Source: Pseudomonadota bacterium
GTDB taxonomy: Bacteria > Pseudomonadota > Alphaproteobacteria > Micropepsales > Micropepsaceae
Length of the DNA stretch: 25,570 nucleotides
Assembly: GCA_025360685.1 (NCBI GenBank)
Contig: JANYBR010000185.1
Location: forward strand, 1 to 25,570
Reading direction: 5' to 3'
Positions within the stretch are counted from its first letter, which is position 1; each line of letters starts with the position of its first letter. The translations under genes and the position numbers were made by a program. This document shows, piece after piece, positions 1-7,088 of this stretch. The notes under the pieces were generated by a model, which had not been told where the DNA came from, searched no databases, and saw only the letters and a list, made by a program, of their open reading frames with translations.

Positions 1-54
1 CAAATCCGAGCCTTGGACGCGCAGAAAGCCGTCACCACCAGAATGGAGACTTCG

Positions 55-882
55 ATGTCATTCAGTGTCAACACCAACACCGGCGCGCTCGTCGCGCTGC
101 AATACCTCAATGCAACACAAGGGCAGTTGAATGTGGCGCAGAACGCCATCAGCAGCGGCCTCAAGGTAGCTTCCGCGAAGGACGACGGCTCCACCTACGC
201 CATCGCCCAGAACCAGCGCGGATCGGTTGCAGGTTATGCGTCCGTTGTGGACAGCCTGAATCGCGGTTCGTCCGCGATCGACGTCGCTCTCTCCGCGGGA
301 CAGTCGATCTCGGATTTGCTCATCCAGCTGAAGACCAAGGCGCTCTCCGCGTCCGACTCCTCACTCGATACAGCAAGCCGTCAGGCTCTCAACCAGGACT
401 TCACGGCTCTGCGTGATCAGATCTCGACGATCGTGAAGAATGCCATTTTCAACGGCGTCAACCTCGTTGATGGTTCGACTCAGCAGATTACGGCCCTGGC
501 GTCTTCGGACGGCTCACGCCGTATCACGGCCGCTGCCCAGAACCTCAATCTATCTGGTTCGATCGTGACCATCGCATCGACGGCGTCGATCACAACGCAG
601 GCGAAGGCCTCGACTTTGATCACCATCATCCAGACCTCGCTCACCAACGTGAACTCCGCTCTCGCCAAGCTCTCCGCCGGCGCGAAGAAGTTCTCGATTC
701 AGAGTACATTCTCTCAGAAGCTGGCCGACACTTTGACCGCAGGTATCGGTCACCTGGTGGACGCCGACCTCGCCAAGGAAAGCGCATTGTTGCAATCCTT
801 GCAGGTCAAGCAGCAGCTGGGCGTGCAGGCCCTGTCGATCGCCAATCAGGCACCGCAGACCATCCTGTCGCTGTTCAGATAA
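55..882 (+). CDS. Flagellin 1 (short Caulobacter-type)
   Basis: This is a structural subunit of the flagellar filament, exported by the flagellar type III apparatus. The 275-residue product has the conserved flagellin N-terminus (SVNTN.GALVALQYL) and C-terminus (LQVKQQLGVQALSIANQAPQTILSLFR), which form the coiled-coil D0/D1 core. The middle is short and Ser/Thr-rich, as in the Caulobacter flagellins of about 275 residues, and has no Cys or Trp. A TTG at 13 and an ATG at 43 are in frame upstream. I chose ATG 55 because GGAG at 45-48 is correctly spaced and the paralogue starts at the same residue. Its promoter lies left of the window. It ends 21 bases before a strong terminator hairpin and is followed by a paralogue about 85% identical by my hand count. 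Its exposed Ser/Thr are the likely glycan acceptors for the FlmG-like enzyme at 13676-15202 (inference). Confidence 0.96.
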   Translation: MSFSVNTNTGALVALQYLNATQGQLNVAQNAISSGLKVASAKDDGSTYAIAQNQRGSVAGYASVVDSLNRGSSAIDVALSAGQSISDLLIQLKTKALSASDSSLDTASRQALNQDFTALRDQISTIVKNAIFNGVNLVDGSTQQITALASSDGSRRITAAAQNLNLSGSIVTIASTASITTQAKASTLITIIQTSLTNVNSALAKLSAGAKKFSIQSTFSQKLADTLTAGIGHLVDADLAKESALLQSLQVKQQLGVQALSIANQAPQTILSLFR

Positions 883-902
883 AAAAAGATCCGGGTTTTG
901 GC

Positions 903-936
903 AAAGAGCGGCGCGGGTGGCGCCGCTCTTTTTTTT
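903..936 (+). terminator. Rho-independent terminator of flagellin 1
   Basis: A GC-rich stem (906-914 pairing with 920-928, extended by A-T pairs outward) encloses a 5-base loop and runs directly into eight Ts at 929-936. This is a textbook intrinsic terminator and implies that flagellin 2 needs its own promoter, which is found at 1088-1103. Confidence 0.93.
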
Positions 937-942
937 ACCCAA

Positions 943-1023
943 CCGGCAAAATATTCCCACTACCCGGCAGAATTTTCCGCTTTGAGGGCAGAATGTGCCT
1001 AATGCGAAAAAGACAGGCAAAAT
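943..1023 (+). promoter_or_regulatory. Four phased GGCA(A/G)AAT repeats, likely activator sites
   Basis: Four direct copies of a motif close to CCGGCARAAT start at 943 (CCGGCAAAAT), 964 (CCGGCAGAAT), 985 (AGGGCAGAAT) and 1014 (CAGGCAAAAT). The first three are exactly 21 bases apart, two helical turns, and the last is 29 further on. They lie 73-144 bases upstream of the -24 GG of the sigma-54 promoter of flagellin 2, which is where enhancer-binding proteins act. In Caulobacter the FlbD activator binds ftr elements in comparable positions, so I infer FlbD-like sites. A related CCCGGCAAAT lies upstream of flgI at 20027-20036. Confidence 0.6.
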
Positions 1024-1087
1024 TTTACCAGGCGATCTCTTCCGGGCTCGCCGAACAATCGATGGTTAGAAATTCCTGAATCCGGTT

Positions 1088-1103
1088 CGGCATGGTGTTT
1101 GCC
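1088..1103 (+). promoter_or_regulatory. Sigma-54 promoter of flagellin 2
   Basis: CGGCATGGTGTTTGCC matches the -24/-12 consensus (TGGCAC-N5-TTGC), with GG at 1089-1090 and GC at 1101-1102 separated by exactly ten bases. Predicted transcription start is about 1114, giving a 53-base leader. The upstream in-frame ATG at 1092 lies inside this promoter and so cannot be the flagellin start. Confidence 0.78.
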
Positions 1104-1113
1104 AAGAAGGGCG

Positions 1114-1142
1114 TGGGCAAAAAGCCCATGAGCATAACGCTC
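1114..1142 (+). promoter_or_regulatory. Two stem-loops in the flagellin 2 mRNA leader
   Basis: The predicted transcript begins with a hairpin TGGGC-AAAAA-GCCCA (1114-1128), followed one base later by GAGC-ATAAC-GCTC (1130-1142). An unstructured-looking A-rich stretch carrying the GGAG ribosome site (1157-1160) comes next. Structured 5' leaders of flagellin mRNAs are targets of FlbT-type post-transcriptional control in alphaproteobacteria; application to this gene is inference. No FlbT gene is in the window. Confidence 0.45.
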
Positions 1143-1166
1143 GAACAAACCAGAACGGAGACAACC

Positions 1167-1994
1167 ATGTCCTTTAGCGTCAATACCAACGGCGGCGCAC
1201 TCATCGCGCTGCAGTACCTCAGTGCCACCCAAGCGCAGTTGCAGCAGGTGCAAGCCCAGGTCAACAGCGGCCTGAAAGTGGCCTCAGCCCGCGATGACGG
1301 ATCGACCTTTGCGATCGCGCAAAACCAGCGTGGTGCAGTCGCCGGTTATGCGTCCGTTGTGGACAGCTTGAGCCGCGGTTCCTCCGCCATCGACGTCGCA
1401 CTTTCCGCGGGTCAGTCGGTATCGGATCTGCTCATTCAGTTGAAGACCAAGGCGCTTTCTGCGTCCGACTCTTCGCTCGATACGGCAAGCCGTCAGGCTC
1501 TCAATCAGGACTTCACCGCTCTGCGTGACCAGATCACGACGATCGTGAAGAACGCCGTGTTCAACGGCACCAACCTGGTGGATGGTAGCACTACCCAGAT
1601 CACGGCCTTGGCGTCGACTGACGGCACGCGTCGTATCACGACGTCGGCCCAGAAGCTGGCGCTGTCAGGTGCGATCGTGACTCTGACCTCGACTGCGACG
1701 ATCTCGACCCAGGCGAAAGCCTCGACCTTGGTCGCGACCATCCAGGCGTCGCTCGTCGGCGTGAACTCCGCTCTCGCCAAATTGTCTTCCGGCGCGAAGA
1801 AGTTCTCGATTCAGGCGACGTTCTCGCAGAAGCTGGCCGATACCCTGACCATCGGCATTGGCCACCTGGTCGACGCCGATCTCGCCAAGACCAGTGCTTT
1901 GCTGCAGTCCTTGCAGGTCAAGCAGCAGCTCGGCGTGCAGGCTCTGGCAATCGCCAACCAGGCGCCGCAGACCATACTGTCACTGTTCCGTTAA
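1167..1994 (+). CDS. Flagellin 2 (tandem paralogue)
   Basis: This is a second filament subunit of exactly the same length (275 residues) as flagellin 1. A long identical block runs from about residue 60 (GYASVVDSL) to the DFTALRDQI segment near residue 120. Differences cluster at residues 23-32 and in the Ser/Thr-rich middle (about 145-210). The start is ATG 1167: GGAG at 1157-1160 is well spaced, the residues match the paralogue, and the in-frame ATG at 1092 falls inside the sigma-54 promoter at 1088-1103. The gene is therefore independently expressed under sigma-54 control with upstream activator-like repeats. It ends at a GC-rich hairpin (2002-2027), tail to tail with the glycosylation operon of the opposite strand. 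Multiple flagellins with distinct glycosylation are typical of Caulobacter relatives. Confidence 0.96.
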   Translation: MSFSVNTNGGALIALQYLSATQAQLQQVQAQVNSGLKVASARDDGSTFAIAQNQRGAVAGYASVVDSLSRGSSAIDVALSAGQSVSDLLIQLKTKALSASDSSLDTASRQALNQDFTALRDQITTIVKNAVFNGTNLVDGSTTQITALASTDGTRRITTSAQKLALSGAIVTLTSTATISTQAKASTLVATIQASLVGVNSALAKLSSGAKKFSIQATFSQKLADTLTIGIGHLVDADLAKTSALLQSLQVKQQLGVQALAIANQAPQTILSLFR

Positions 1995-2001
1995 GCCTGA
2001 A

Positions 2002-2027
2002 AACGGCGGGGCTAACCCCCCGCCGTT
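2002..2027 (+). terminator. Hairpin after flagellin 2
   Basis: A ten-base-pair GC-rich stem (2002-2011 with 2018-2027) with a six-base loop begins seven bases after the stop codon. No T-tract follows on the + strand, so it is either a weak terminator or a 3'-end stabilising structure. On the - strand it is followed by a short T run, so it could also mark the end of the convergent operon. Confidence 0.55.
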
Positions 2028-2159
2028 CTCGTCCGAAGCGGAATGGTCGAAGAACCGGTCATTCGTCCCGGGGCGTGGAGTTGGTATTCCGGTGGGAAAT
2101 AGTTGGAGGGGCGGGCGAAGGTCGGGGGGCCTTCGTCTGCCTCTTCATTTTCCGAGTTG

Positions 2160-4124
2160 TCAGCGAACGCCGACGAGGCTGAAGCGGAAGCGCCGCGGCC
2201 CGGGAATGTATGCGTCGGGTTTGCGCGTGTCGTCCAGTTCGAGTGCCGACAGAATGAGCTGGCAGAAAACGCTGCCGCCGGCGACGCGATGAGTCAGAAG
2301 ACCAAGCAGCGCGGCGGTCGAACGATCGACCTCAACGCGCACTCGCGTCGTAGAGTCACCAAGCTCTGCCCATCCTTCCGTCATCCCCAATCCTTGTGAA
2401 GAGGATACAAGAAACGATACGGGCGCGCCGTGATCGACGGATCGGCCGTTGAGCAAGAACGTCTCCACTGCGTGTCCGCCGTTGTGCGTCGTCAGAGTTA
2501 GCTCTGATGCATTGAAAGCTTCCGGAAGCAAGGTGAAGTGGCCCAGGCGCAGGCTACCCTTGCCGAATTCGCTCCAGTGAAACGCCAGATCGAAGTCAAT
2601 CCGCGGTTCGTCGTGCGCAAAGCGCAGAGTTTTCTCGATCGGACCTTTTGCGGTCTCGATGCGTCCTTGCACGAAGATGTCGCCGTTGGCCATAGTCCAT
2701 TTGTAGGTTTCGGCCCATTCCAGGTCGGTGACCTTGTGCTCGCCGGGTGCCTCGAACACGCAGTCGCCGGTGTACCAGTCCGCTTGCAGCGCGATGTCGT
2801 CGAAATGACCGTGCGCCAGTCCACCGAGCGCCGCATGCGCATGACCCGCAAAGCGAACTCGTTCTAGTGCAAGGCCACGCCGCCGATCGAGTTCGACCTC
2901 TATGTGCGGTGTCGTCACGCCGATCCGGCGCTGCACCAGACTTTCGCCCTCGGGAAATGGCGCCACCAGGGAATGGCGCGCACTCCAGCGTGCCTCTGCC
3001 TGGCGCAGACGCTGGCGATAGCCCGACCAACGCTTGGCGGTGACATGGGTGCGAAAGTCGCTGGACCACAGATAACAAAGCTCTTTCCAGTCTGCGGTCA
3101 CAGCGTGATTCGCGATCATGCCGCGATAGACGCGCTGGCAGGCTGTGTTGATACCGAGATTGTCGCGTCCGGTCACGGCCCAGCGCGCCAGATTGTATTT
3201 GCGCTGTTTTTTCACCGGGACCGGGCAGGCCGCCGTCTCGAGCCGCAGGACCCGGCCGGCGTTTGTCTCGGCGCCCAGATGCATGACGCCGCTTGGCGCG
3301 ATCAACGAAAACTCACCGATCAGGCTCGCGAAGGCCTGTTCCATCCGCATCCATTCACTTTCGCCGGACAAACGCTCCTCGGTCTTGTAGCGGCCGGGGC
3401 GGAAGTCGAAGATCTCAGCATCGCTGGCATAGACGCATAGCGCGCGTTGCGCCGCCACGGCGCGCCCGCGCACATAGTCCAGATATTCGCCAAGTTCGAT
3501 GTCGCGATGTACGAAGCGTTGCAGTTTTTGAAACGCCACCGTGCTGGTCCAAATCAATGCGATGGAGCGGCCGTCCGCTCCCAACGCACGCTGCGGCAGA
3601 TAGCGTGTTTCCGCTGGCCACTCGGGGTGCCCCGCGCCCGGATTGTCCCAGTCCATGGCGAGCGCATGATAGCCGGCGTCGAGATACAGTCCCACCAGAC
3701 CCGCCGAATAGGCCTGTTCATTGACGAGCGCGACCTCCGGCTTGACGCCCAGCACTCGCTGATAGGCTTCATTGCCGATCGACAGATTGGCTTCCGTCAC
3801 TCTCGCGGGCACCAGCGGGCCGATCATTTGGCTATAGCCGGAACCAATCAGCTCGATGCGGCCCTTGGCCAACAACAATTGTGCTTTGGCTATCCATGCC
3901 GGATCATGCTGGGCGATTTGCTCGAGCGTGAAACCGGATACCTCGATTCCGATCGGACCGAATTGCTCTGCCAGCCGCAACAGCGGCCAATAGCAACGCG
4001 CGATGACTTCGCCGCGCTGTTCCTCTTCGATGGACGAGAAGGCGAGATTGAGGTGAAAGAGTGCGAAGAGCTGCAAGGTGCGGCTCGAGGCCGGCCACTC
4101 TCGTTGGGGAAGCGGCGCGTTCAT
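2160..4124 (-). CDS. GH57-like protein (glycoside hydrolase/deacetylase superfamily)
   Basis: The 654-residue product has an N-terminal (beta/alpha)-barrel resembling glycoside hydrolase family 57. An FHLN segment near residue 24 and an SSIEEEQR helix lie at the N-terminus. A LVNEQAYS segment around residue 136 sits where GH57 enzymes carry the nucleophile Glu. An acidic DAEIFDFRPGR segment around 235-245 could hold the second carboxylate. The C-terminal half (about 400-654) looks like a beta-sandwich. GH57 members are amylases, branching enzymes and galactosidases, but many cluster-associated relatives are uncharacterised. The ATG overlaps the TGA of the ATP-grasp gene (ATGA, 4121-4124), so it is the last, translationally coupled gene of the eight-gene operon. 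No signal peptide is seen, so it probably acts in the cytoplasm on a sugar intermediate or oligosaccharide. Substrate unknown. Confidence 0.75.
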   Translation of the reverse strand: MNAPLPQREWPASSRTLQLFALFHLNLAFSSIEEEQRGEVIARCYWPLLRLAEQFGPIGIEVSGFTLEQIAQHDPAWIAKAQLLLAKGRIELIGSGYSQMIGPLVPARVTEANLSIGNEAYQRVLGVKPEVALVNEQAYSAGLVGLYLDAGYHALAMDWDNPGAGHPEWPAETRYLPQRALGADGRSIALIWTSTVAFQKLQRFVHRDIELGEYLDYVRGRAVAAQRALCVYASDAEIFDFRPGRYKTEERLSGESEWMRMEQAFASLIGEFSLIAPSGVMHLGAETNAGRVLRLETAACPVPVKKQRKYNLARWAVTGRDNLGINTACQRVYRGMIANHAVTADWKELCYLWSSDFRTHVTAKRWSGYRQRLRQAEARWSARHSLVAPFPEGESLVQRRIGVTTPHIEVELDRRRGLALERVRFAGHAHAALGGLAHGHFDDIALQADWYTGDCVFEAPGEHKVTDLEWAETYKWTMANGDIFVQGRIETAKGPIEKTLRFAHDEPRIDFDLAFHWSEFGKGSLRLGHFTLLPEAFNASELTLTTHNGGHAVETFLLNGRSVDHGAPVSFLVSSSQGLGMTEGWAELGDSTTRVRVEVDRSTAALLGLLTHRVAGGSVFCQLILSALELDDTRKPDAYIPGPRRFRFSLVGVR

Positions 4125-5338
4125 GATGTTGTGATCTTGAGACAGGCCAAAGCGTCGTTGGCCGCGCGTAGCGCGTCGTCTCGCGATGCGCCGGTCGTCA
4201 ACACCATCGCCGCCGATGGCCGCTTGTCGCCGGCTGCGGGGATGATGTCGCCGGGCCTGGCTGTAACGATGACGTCAGTCACTCCGGCGACGCGGCGCGC
4301 TTCCTCGGTCCCTTCGACGGAAACAACTTCACCGGCGGATGGAAAGGCATAACGCTGGATGACGGGTGTCGAATGCTTCGGCGTCAGTTCTTCAGCTGTG
4401 ACGGGCTCGCCCAGCGCAACCTTGATCGCCGCGCCGATAAAATCAACGCCGGTGTTCAGCGGTATTTCTCGCGTACAGAAGAAACCTCCCGACAGGCGTG
4501 CCGCAAGCTCGATGACATAAGACTCGCCCTTGTGAACGACGATGTCGCCCTTCACCGTGCCGCTGGTCACGCCTAGCGCTGCGGCGGCGCGCGCCACCAC
4601 GTCGCGAACTTTGGCCTGTATGGCCTCGGGCAGATGGCTTGGCAGATCGCCGCCATTCTCGATGAAGAAAGGCGCGTAGCGTTCGAGATATTCGTAATTG
4701 CGGTCGGAGAAACCAGGCGTGAAACACTTGCCGTCGACCACGATGGACTCGGTGGAGACCTGCGGCCCGTCGAGATACTGCTCGACCATGACCCGTTCGC
4801 TCGGCGAATGGGAACGGGCGAACCAAAAGGCTTTGTCGAGATCGGCAACCTGTGCCACACGCTGCACGCCGCGCGATCCGCGGCTGTCCACCGGTTTGAT
4901 GACCAGATCGCGTCCCCGTTCGATGGCAACGCGTTGCAAGGCCTGCGGTGTCGTGACCTCGCTAAACCAAGGCACCGGTATGCCAAATTCGGCGAAACGG
5001 CGTTTCATGGCCAGCTTATCGCTCGCCAATGCCGCCGTGGCCAGTGAGATGCCGGGCAAGCCGAGTCGGTTGGTTACCGAGGCTGCAGTGACCGGTGCGT
5101 CGGCAGCGACACAGATCACGCCTTCGATCTTGCGAATCTTGCGGCTGAACCGTTCGGCGGCGGCGGCCGTTTCGGTGGCGCCGTAGACATCGGCGATCAA
5201 GCAGGAATCGGCGGACTGGAATCCCGGCGCCAGATGGTCGCGGTCCGAAACCACGACATAGTAGCCCAGTTCCTTCGCCCGCTTCACCGCGTCCGCCGCC
5301 TCGATACCGCCGGATATGATGAGAAGGGTCTTGGACAT
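4121..5338 (-). CDS. ATP-grasp carboxylate-amine/thiol ligase
   Basis: The 405-residue product has an N-terminal Rossmann-like preATP-grasp segment (LLIISGGIEAADAVKRAKELGY). The ATP-grasp core follows: a glycine-rich loop (VDSRGSRGVQRV), the VMVEQYLDGPQVSTES strand that binds the adenine, and a metal-binding ELAARLSGGF motif. The family (PurK/CarB/PylC/D-Ala ligase-like) forms an acyl phosphate and then an amide or peptide bond. The substrate cannot be read from sequence; an amino acid or acid attached to an amino sugar is one possibility given the neighbours (inference). An in-frame TTG precedes, but ATG 5338 is preferred: it overlaps the SDR stop (TGATG) and starts the usual MSKTLLIISGG. 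It is fourth-to-last in protein-making order only of unknown steps; in the operon it sits between the SDR and GH57-like genes. Confidence 0.85.
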   Translation of the reverse strand: MSKTLLIISGGIEAADAVKRAKELGYYVVVSDRDHLAPGFQSADSCLIADVYGATETAAAAERFSRKIRKIEGVICVAADAPVTAASVTNRLGLPGISLATAALASDKLAMKRRFAEFGIPVPWFSEVTTPQALQRVAIERGRDLVIKPVDSRGSRGVQRVAQVADLDKAFWFARSHSPSERVMVEQYLDGPQVSTESIVVDGKCFTPGFSDRNYEYLERYAPFFIENGGDLPSHLPEAIQAKVRDVVARAAAALGVTSGTVKGDIVVHKGESYVIELAARLSGGFFCTREIPLNTGVDFIGAAIKVALGEPVTAEELTPKHSTPVIQRYAFPSAGEVVSVEGTEEARRVAGVTDVIVTARPGDIIPAAGDKRPSAAMVLTTGASRDDALRAANDALACLKITTS

Positions 5339-6090
5339 CAAAAGTACAACCCGCCATTCACATTGATCGTTTGCGCCGTGATGTAGGACGCTGCGTCGCT
5401 CGCCAGGAACACCACGGCATCGGCAACTTCGTCTGTGCGGCCGAGCCGCTTGAGGATGATTCCCTCTGCTGCCTTCTGGACACTCGCGGCCTGCAAGCCG
5501 GCATTGCCCATGTCGGACGCGATCAGACCTGCGGCCACAACGTTAGAACGAATCTTGGAGGCCGCGCCAAAGCGCGCGATGACTTGCGCCAGCGAGATCA
5601 GTCCAGCCTTCGAGGCGGCGTAGTGCGCGGTGCGCGGTCCGCCATACTGGCCACTGACTGAACCGATATGGACGATACTTCCGCCACCCGCGTCGGCAAG
5701 CAGCGGCAGAAACACCTGAGCGCAGACGAACGGACCCTTGAGGTTAGTATCCAGGATCGTGTCCCAGTCCGCATCCGTGACCTTGTCAAAATCGGTCGGC
5801 TTGTTGATGCCGGCATTGTTCACGAGAATGGATATTTTTCCGAATTTGCGTGCATCGCGCGCCGCTTCTTCGACGCTGGCGCGATCGGTCACGTCCATCG
5901 AAAGCGCGAGCGCACGGCGGCCAAGGTCGCGGATCTGGTTGGCGACCGCTTCGGCTTCATCATGTTTTTCGCGATAGGTGAACACGATGTCCGCACCGGC
6001 TGCGGCCAGCCCCACGGCGATGGCTCGGCCGATGCCACGGCTTCCGCCGGTGACAACGGCGTTGCGGCCGGTAAGCGAAAAGCGGTTCAT
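5338..6090 (-). CDS. SDR-family NAD(P)-dependent oxidoreductase (FabG-like)
   Basis: The 250-residue product is a classical short-chain dehydrogenase. The cofactor loop TGGSRGIG is at residues 14-21, NNAG at 91-94, a Ser near 144 in HIGSVSG, and the YxxxK pair at Y157/K161; it ends with a typical NVNGG segment. It would reduce a keto group or oxidise an alcohol. It resembles the FabG group, but lies between a transketolase pair and an ATP-grasp ligase, so action on a sugar intermediate is more likely than fatty-acid synthesis (inference). An open frame extends upstream to 6471, but that part overlaps the transketolase gene. ATG 6090 has GGAAGAA upstream and overlaps the transketolase stop (ATGA), so I start it there. 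Confidence 0.92.
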   Translation of the reverse strand: MNRFSLTGRNAVVTGGSRGIGRAIAVGLAAAGADIVFTYREKHDEAEAVANQIRDLGRRALALSMDVTDRASVEEAARDARKFGKISILVNNAGINKPTDFDKVTDADWDTILDTNLKGPFVCAQVFLPLLADAGGGSIVHIGSVSGQYGGPRTAHYAASKAGLISLAQVIARFGAASKIRSNVVAAGLIASDMGNAGLQAASVQKAAEGIILKRLGRTDEVADAVVFLASDAASYITAQTINVNGGLYF

Positions 6091-7088
6091 CTGAAATTCT
6101 TCCGGCGGCCGCTGATACGTTGCTTGCGCGCGATGGCGCGGTGCGCTGCACGAACAATGTGCGGAGCGGTCAGCCCATAAAGGTTTGCCAGCTCTTCCGG
6201 TTCGCCGGAGGCGCCAAATACATCTTTGACGCCCACGAATTCGACGGGGCAGGGGCGTGTGATCGCAAGCGTCTCGGCGACCGCACTGCCAAGTCCGCCA
6301 TAGATGTTGTGATCTTCCGCCGTGACGATCGCGCCGGTATCGACGGCGCAGCTCGCGAGCAGCTCGACGTCGATCGGTTTGATCGTGGCCATGTTGACCA
6401 CGCGCGCCGATACGCTTTCCTGCGCCAGCGTTTCGGCTGCTTCCAGCGCGCGGGCGACTTCCACGCCGCATGCCACGAGCGTCACGTCTGTGCCCTGGCG
6501 AATGATCCGTCCCCTGCCGATCGCGAACTGGTGATCATCGCCGAAAAGACGTTTGGCAGCGCTGCGCCCGGTGCGCATATAAACAGGACCTTCGAATTCC
6601 AAGATCGCACGGGTCGCGAGCGCCATTTCGATCGGATCGGCGGGCGAAATTACGGTCATGCCGGGAATGGCGCGAAACGCCGCGAGGTCCTCGAGCGCTT
6701 GCGCCGATCCGCCGTCCGGTCCCACATCGAGTCCGGGATGGCTTGCAACGATCTTGGCGTTGCGTCGTGAATAGGCCAGCGACAGGCGCGCCTGCTCCAC
6801 AGCGCGCAGGCAGAACACCGCGAATGTGGTGACGACCGGAAGCAGACCGACGGCGGCAAGGCCGCCTGCCGCCGCCATCATGTTCTGTTCGGCGATGCCG
6901 AATTGCAGGAGACGCGAGGGATGGCTTGTGCGGAAGTGATGCACGCCCGTGCCGCCCGCGATGTCGGCATCGAGCACGACAAGCTTGGGAAACTCGTCGG
7001 CGAGATTCGAAAGGGCTTTTCCAAACGCTTCGCGCAGGCTGTCGCCGCTCGTTCCGATCAGGGCAGGGGCTTCAGCCACCATCGACAT
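6087..7088 (-). CDS. Transketolase, C-terminal (pyrimidine-binding) subunit
   Basis: The 333-residue product corresponds to the second half of transketolase. The GIAEQNM motif around residues 64-70 carries the glutamate that activates the thiamine pyrophosphate (TPP) ring, and is followed by the TTFAVFCLRAVEQARLS and HPGLDVGPDGGSAQALED segments and a C-terminal transketolase domain. It must pair with the N-terminal subunit encoded immediately upstream, the two reading frames overlapping by 17 bases. The complex would transfer a two-carbon ketol unit between a ketose donor and an aldose acceptor using TPP. Split transketolases are common outside the central pentose pathway; here the location suggests a dedicated role in making or lengthening a sugar for glycosylation (inference). 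ATG 7082 is an alternative start two codons later. Confidence 0.93.
   Translation of the reverse strand: MSMVAEAPALIGTSGDSLREAFGKALSNLADEFPKLVVLDADIAGGTGVHHFRTSHPSRLLQFGIAEQNMMAAAGGLAAVGLLPVVTTFAVFCLRAVEQARLSLAYSRRNAKIVASHPGLDVGPDGGSAQALEDLAAFRAIPGMTVISPADPIEMALATRAILEFEGPVYMRTGRSAAKRLFGDDHQFAIGRGRIIRQGTDVTLVACGVEVARALEAAETLAQESVSARVVNMATIKPIDVELLASCAVDTGAIVTAEDHNIYGGLGSAVAETLAITRPCPVEFVGVKDVFGASGEPEELANLYGLTAPHIVRAAHRAIARKQRISGRRKNFR

Noticed and set aside
1092..1166. Upstream in-frame ATG extending flagellin 2 by 25 residues
   Set aside because: It lies inside the sigma-54 promoter and before the predicted transcript start, and the extension is absent from the paralogue.
999..1264. Two short - strand open frames between the flagellins
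   Set aside because: They run through the sigma-54 promoter, leader and flagellin 2 start, with no ribosome site or family resemblance.
2116..2135. Hairpin CGAAGG/CCTTCG near the end of the glycosylation operon
   Set aside because: The stem has six pairs with no T-tract on either strand, so it is not called as a terminator.
3447..4352. 301-codon + strand open frame antisense to the GH57-like and ATP-grasp genes
   Set aside because: It spans two coupled - strand genes with clear families and shows no recognisable motif or ribosome site.
6091..6471. N-terminal extension of the SDR gene
   Set aside because: It overlaps the transketolase subunit and adds low-complexity Arg-rich sequence; ATG 6090 has a ribosome site and ATGA overlap.
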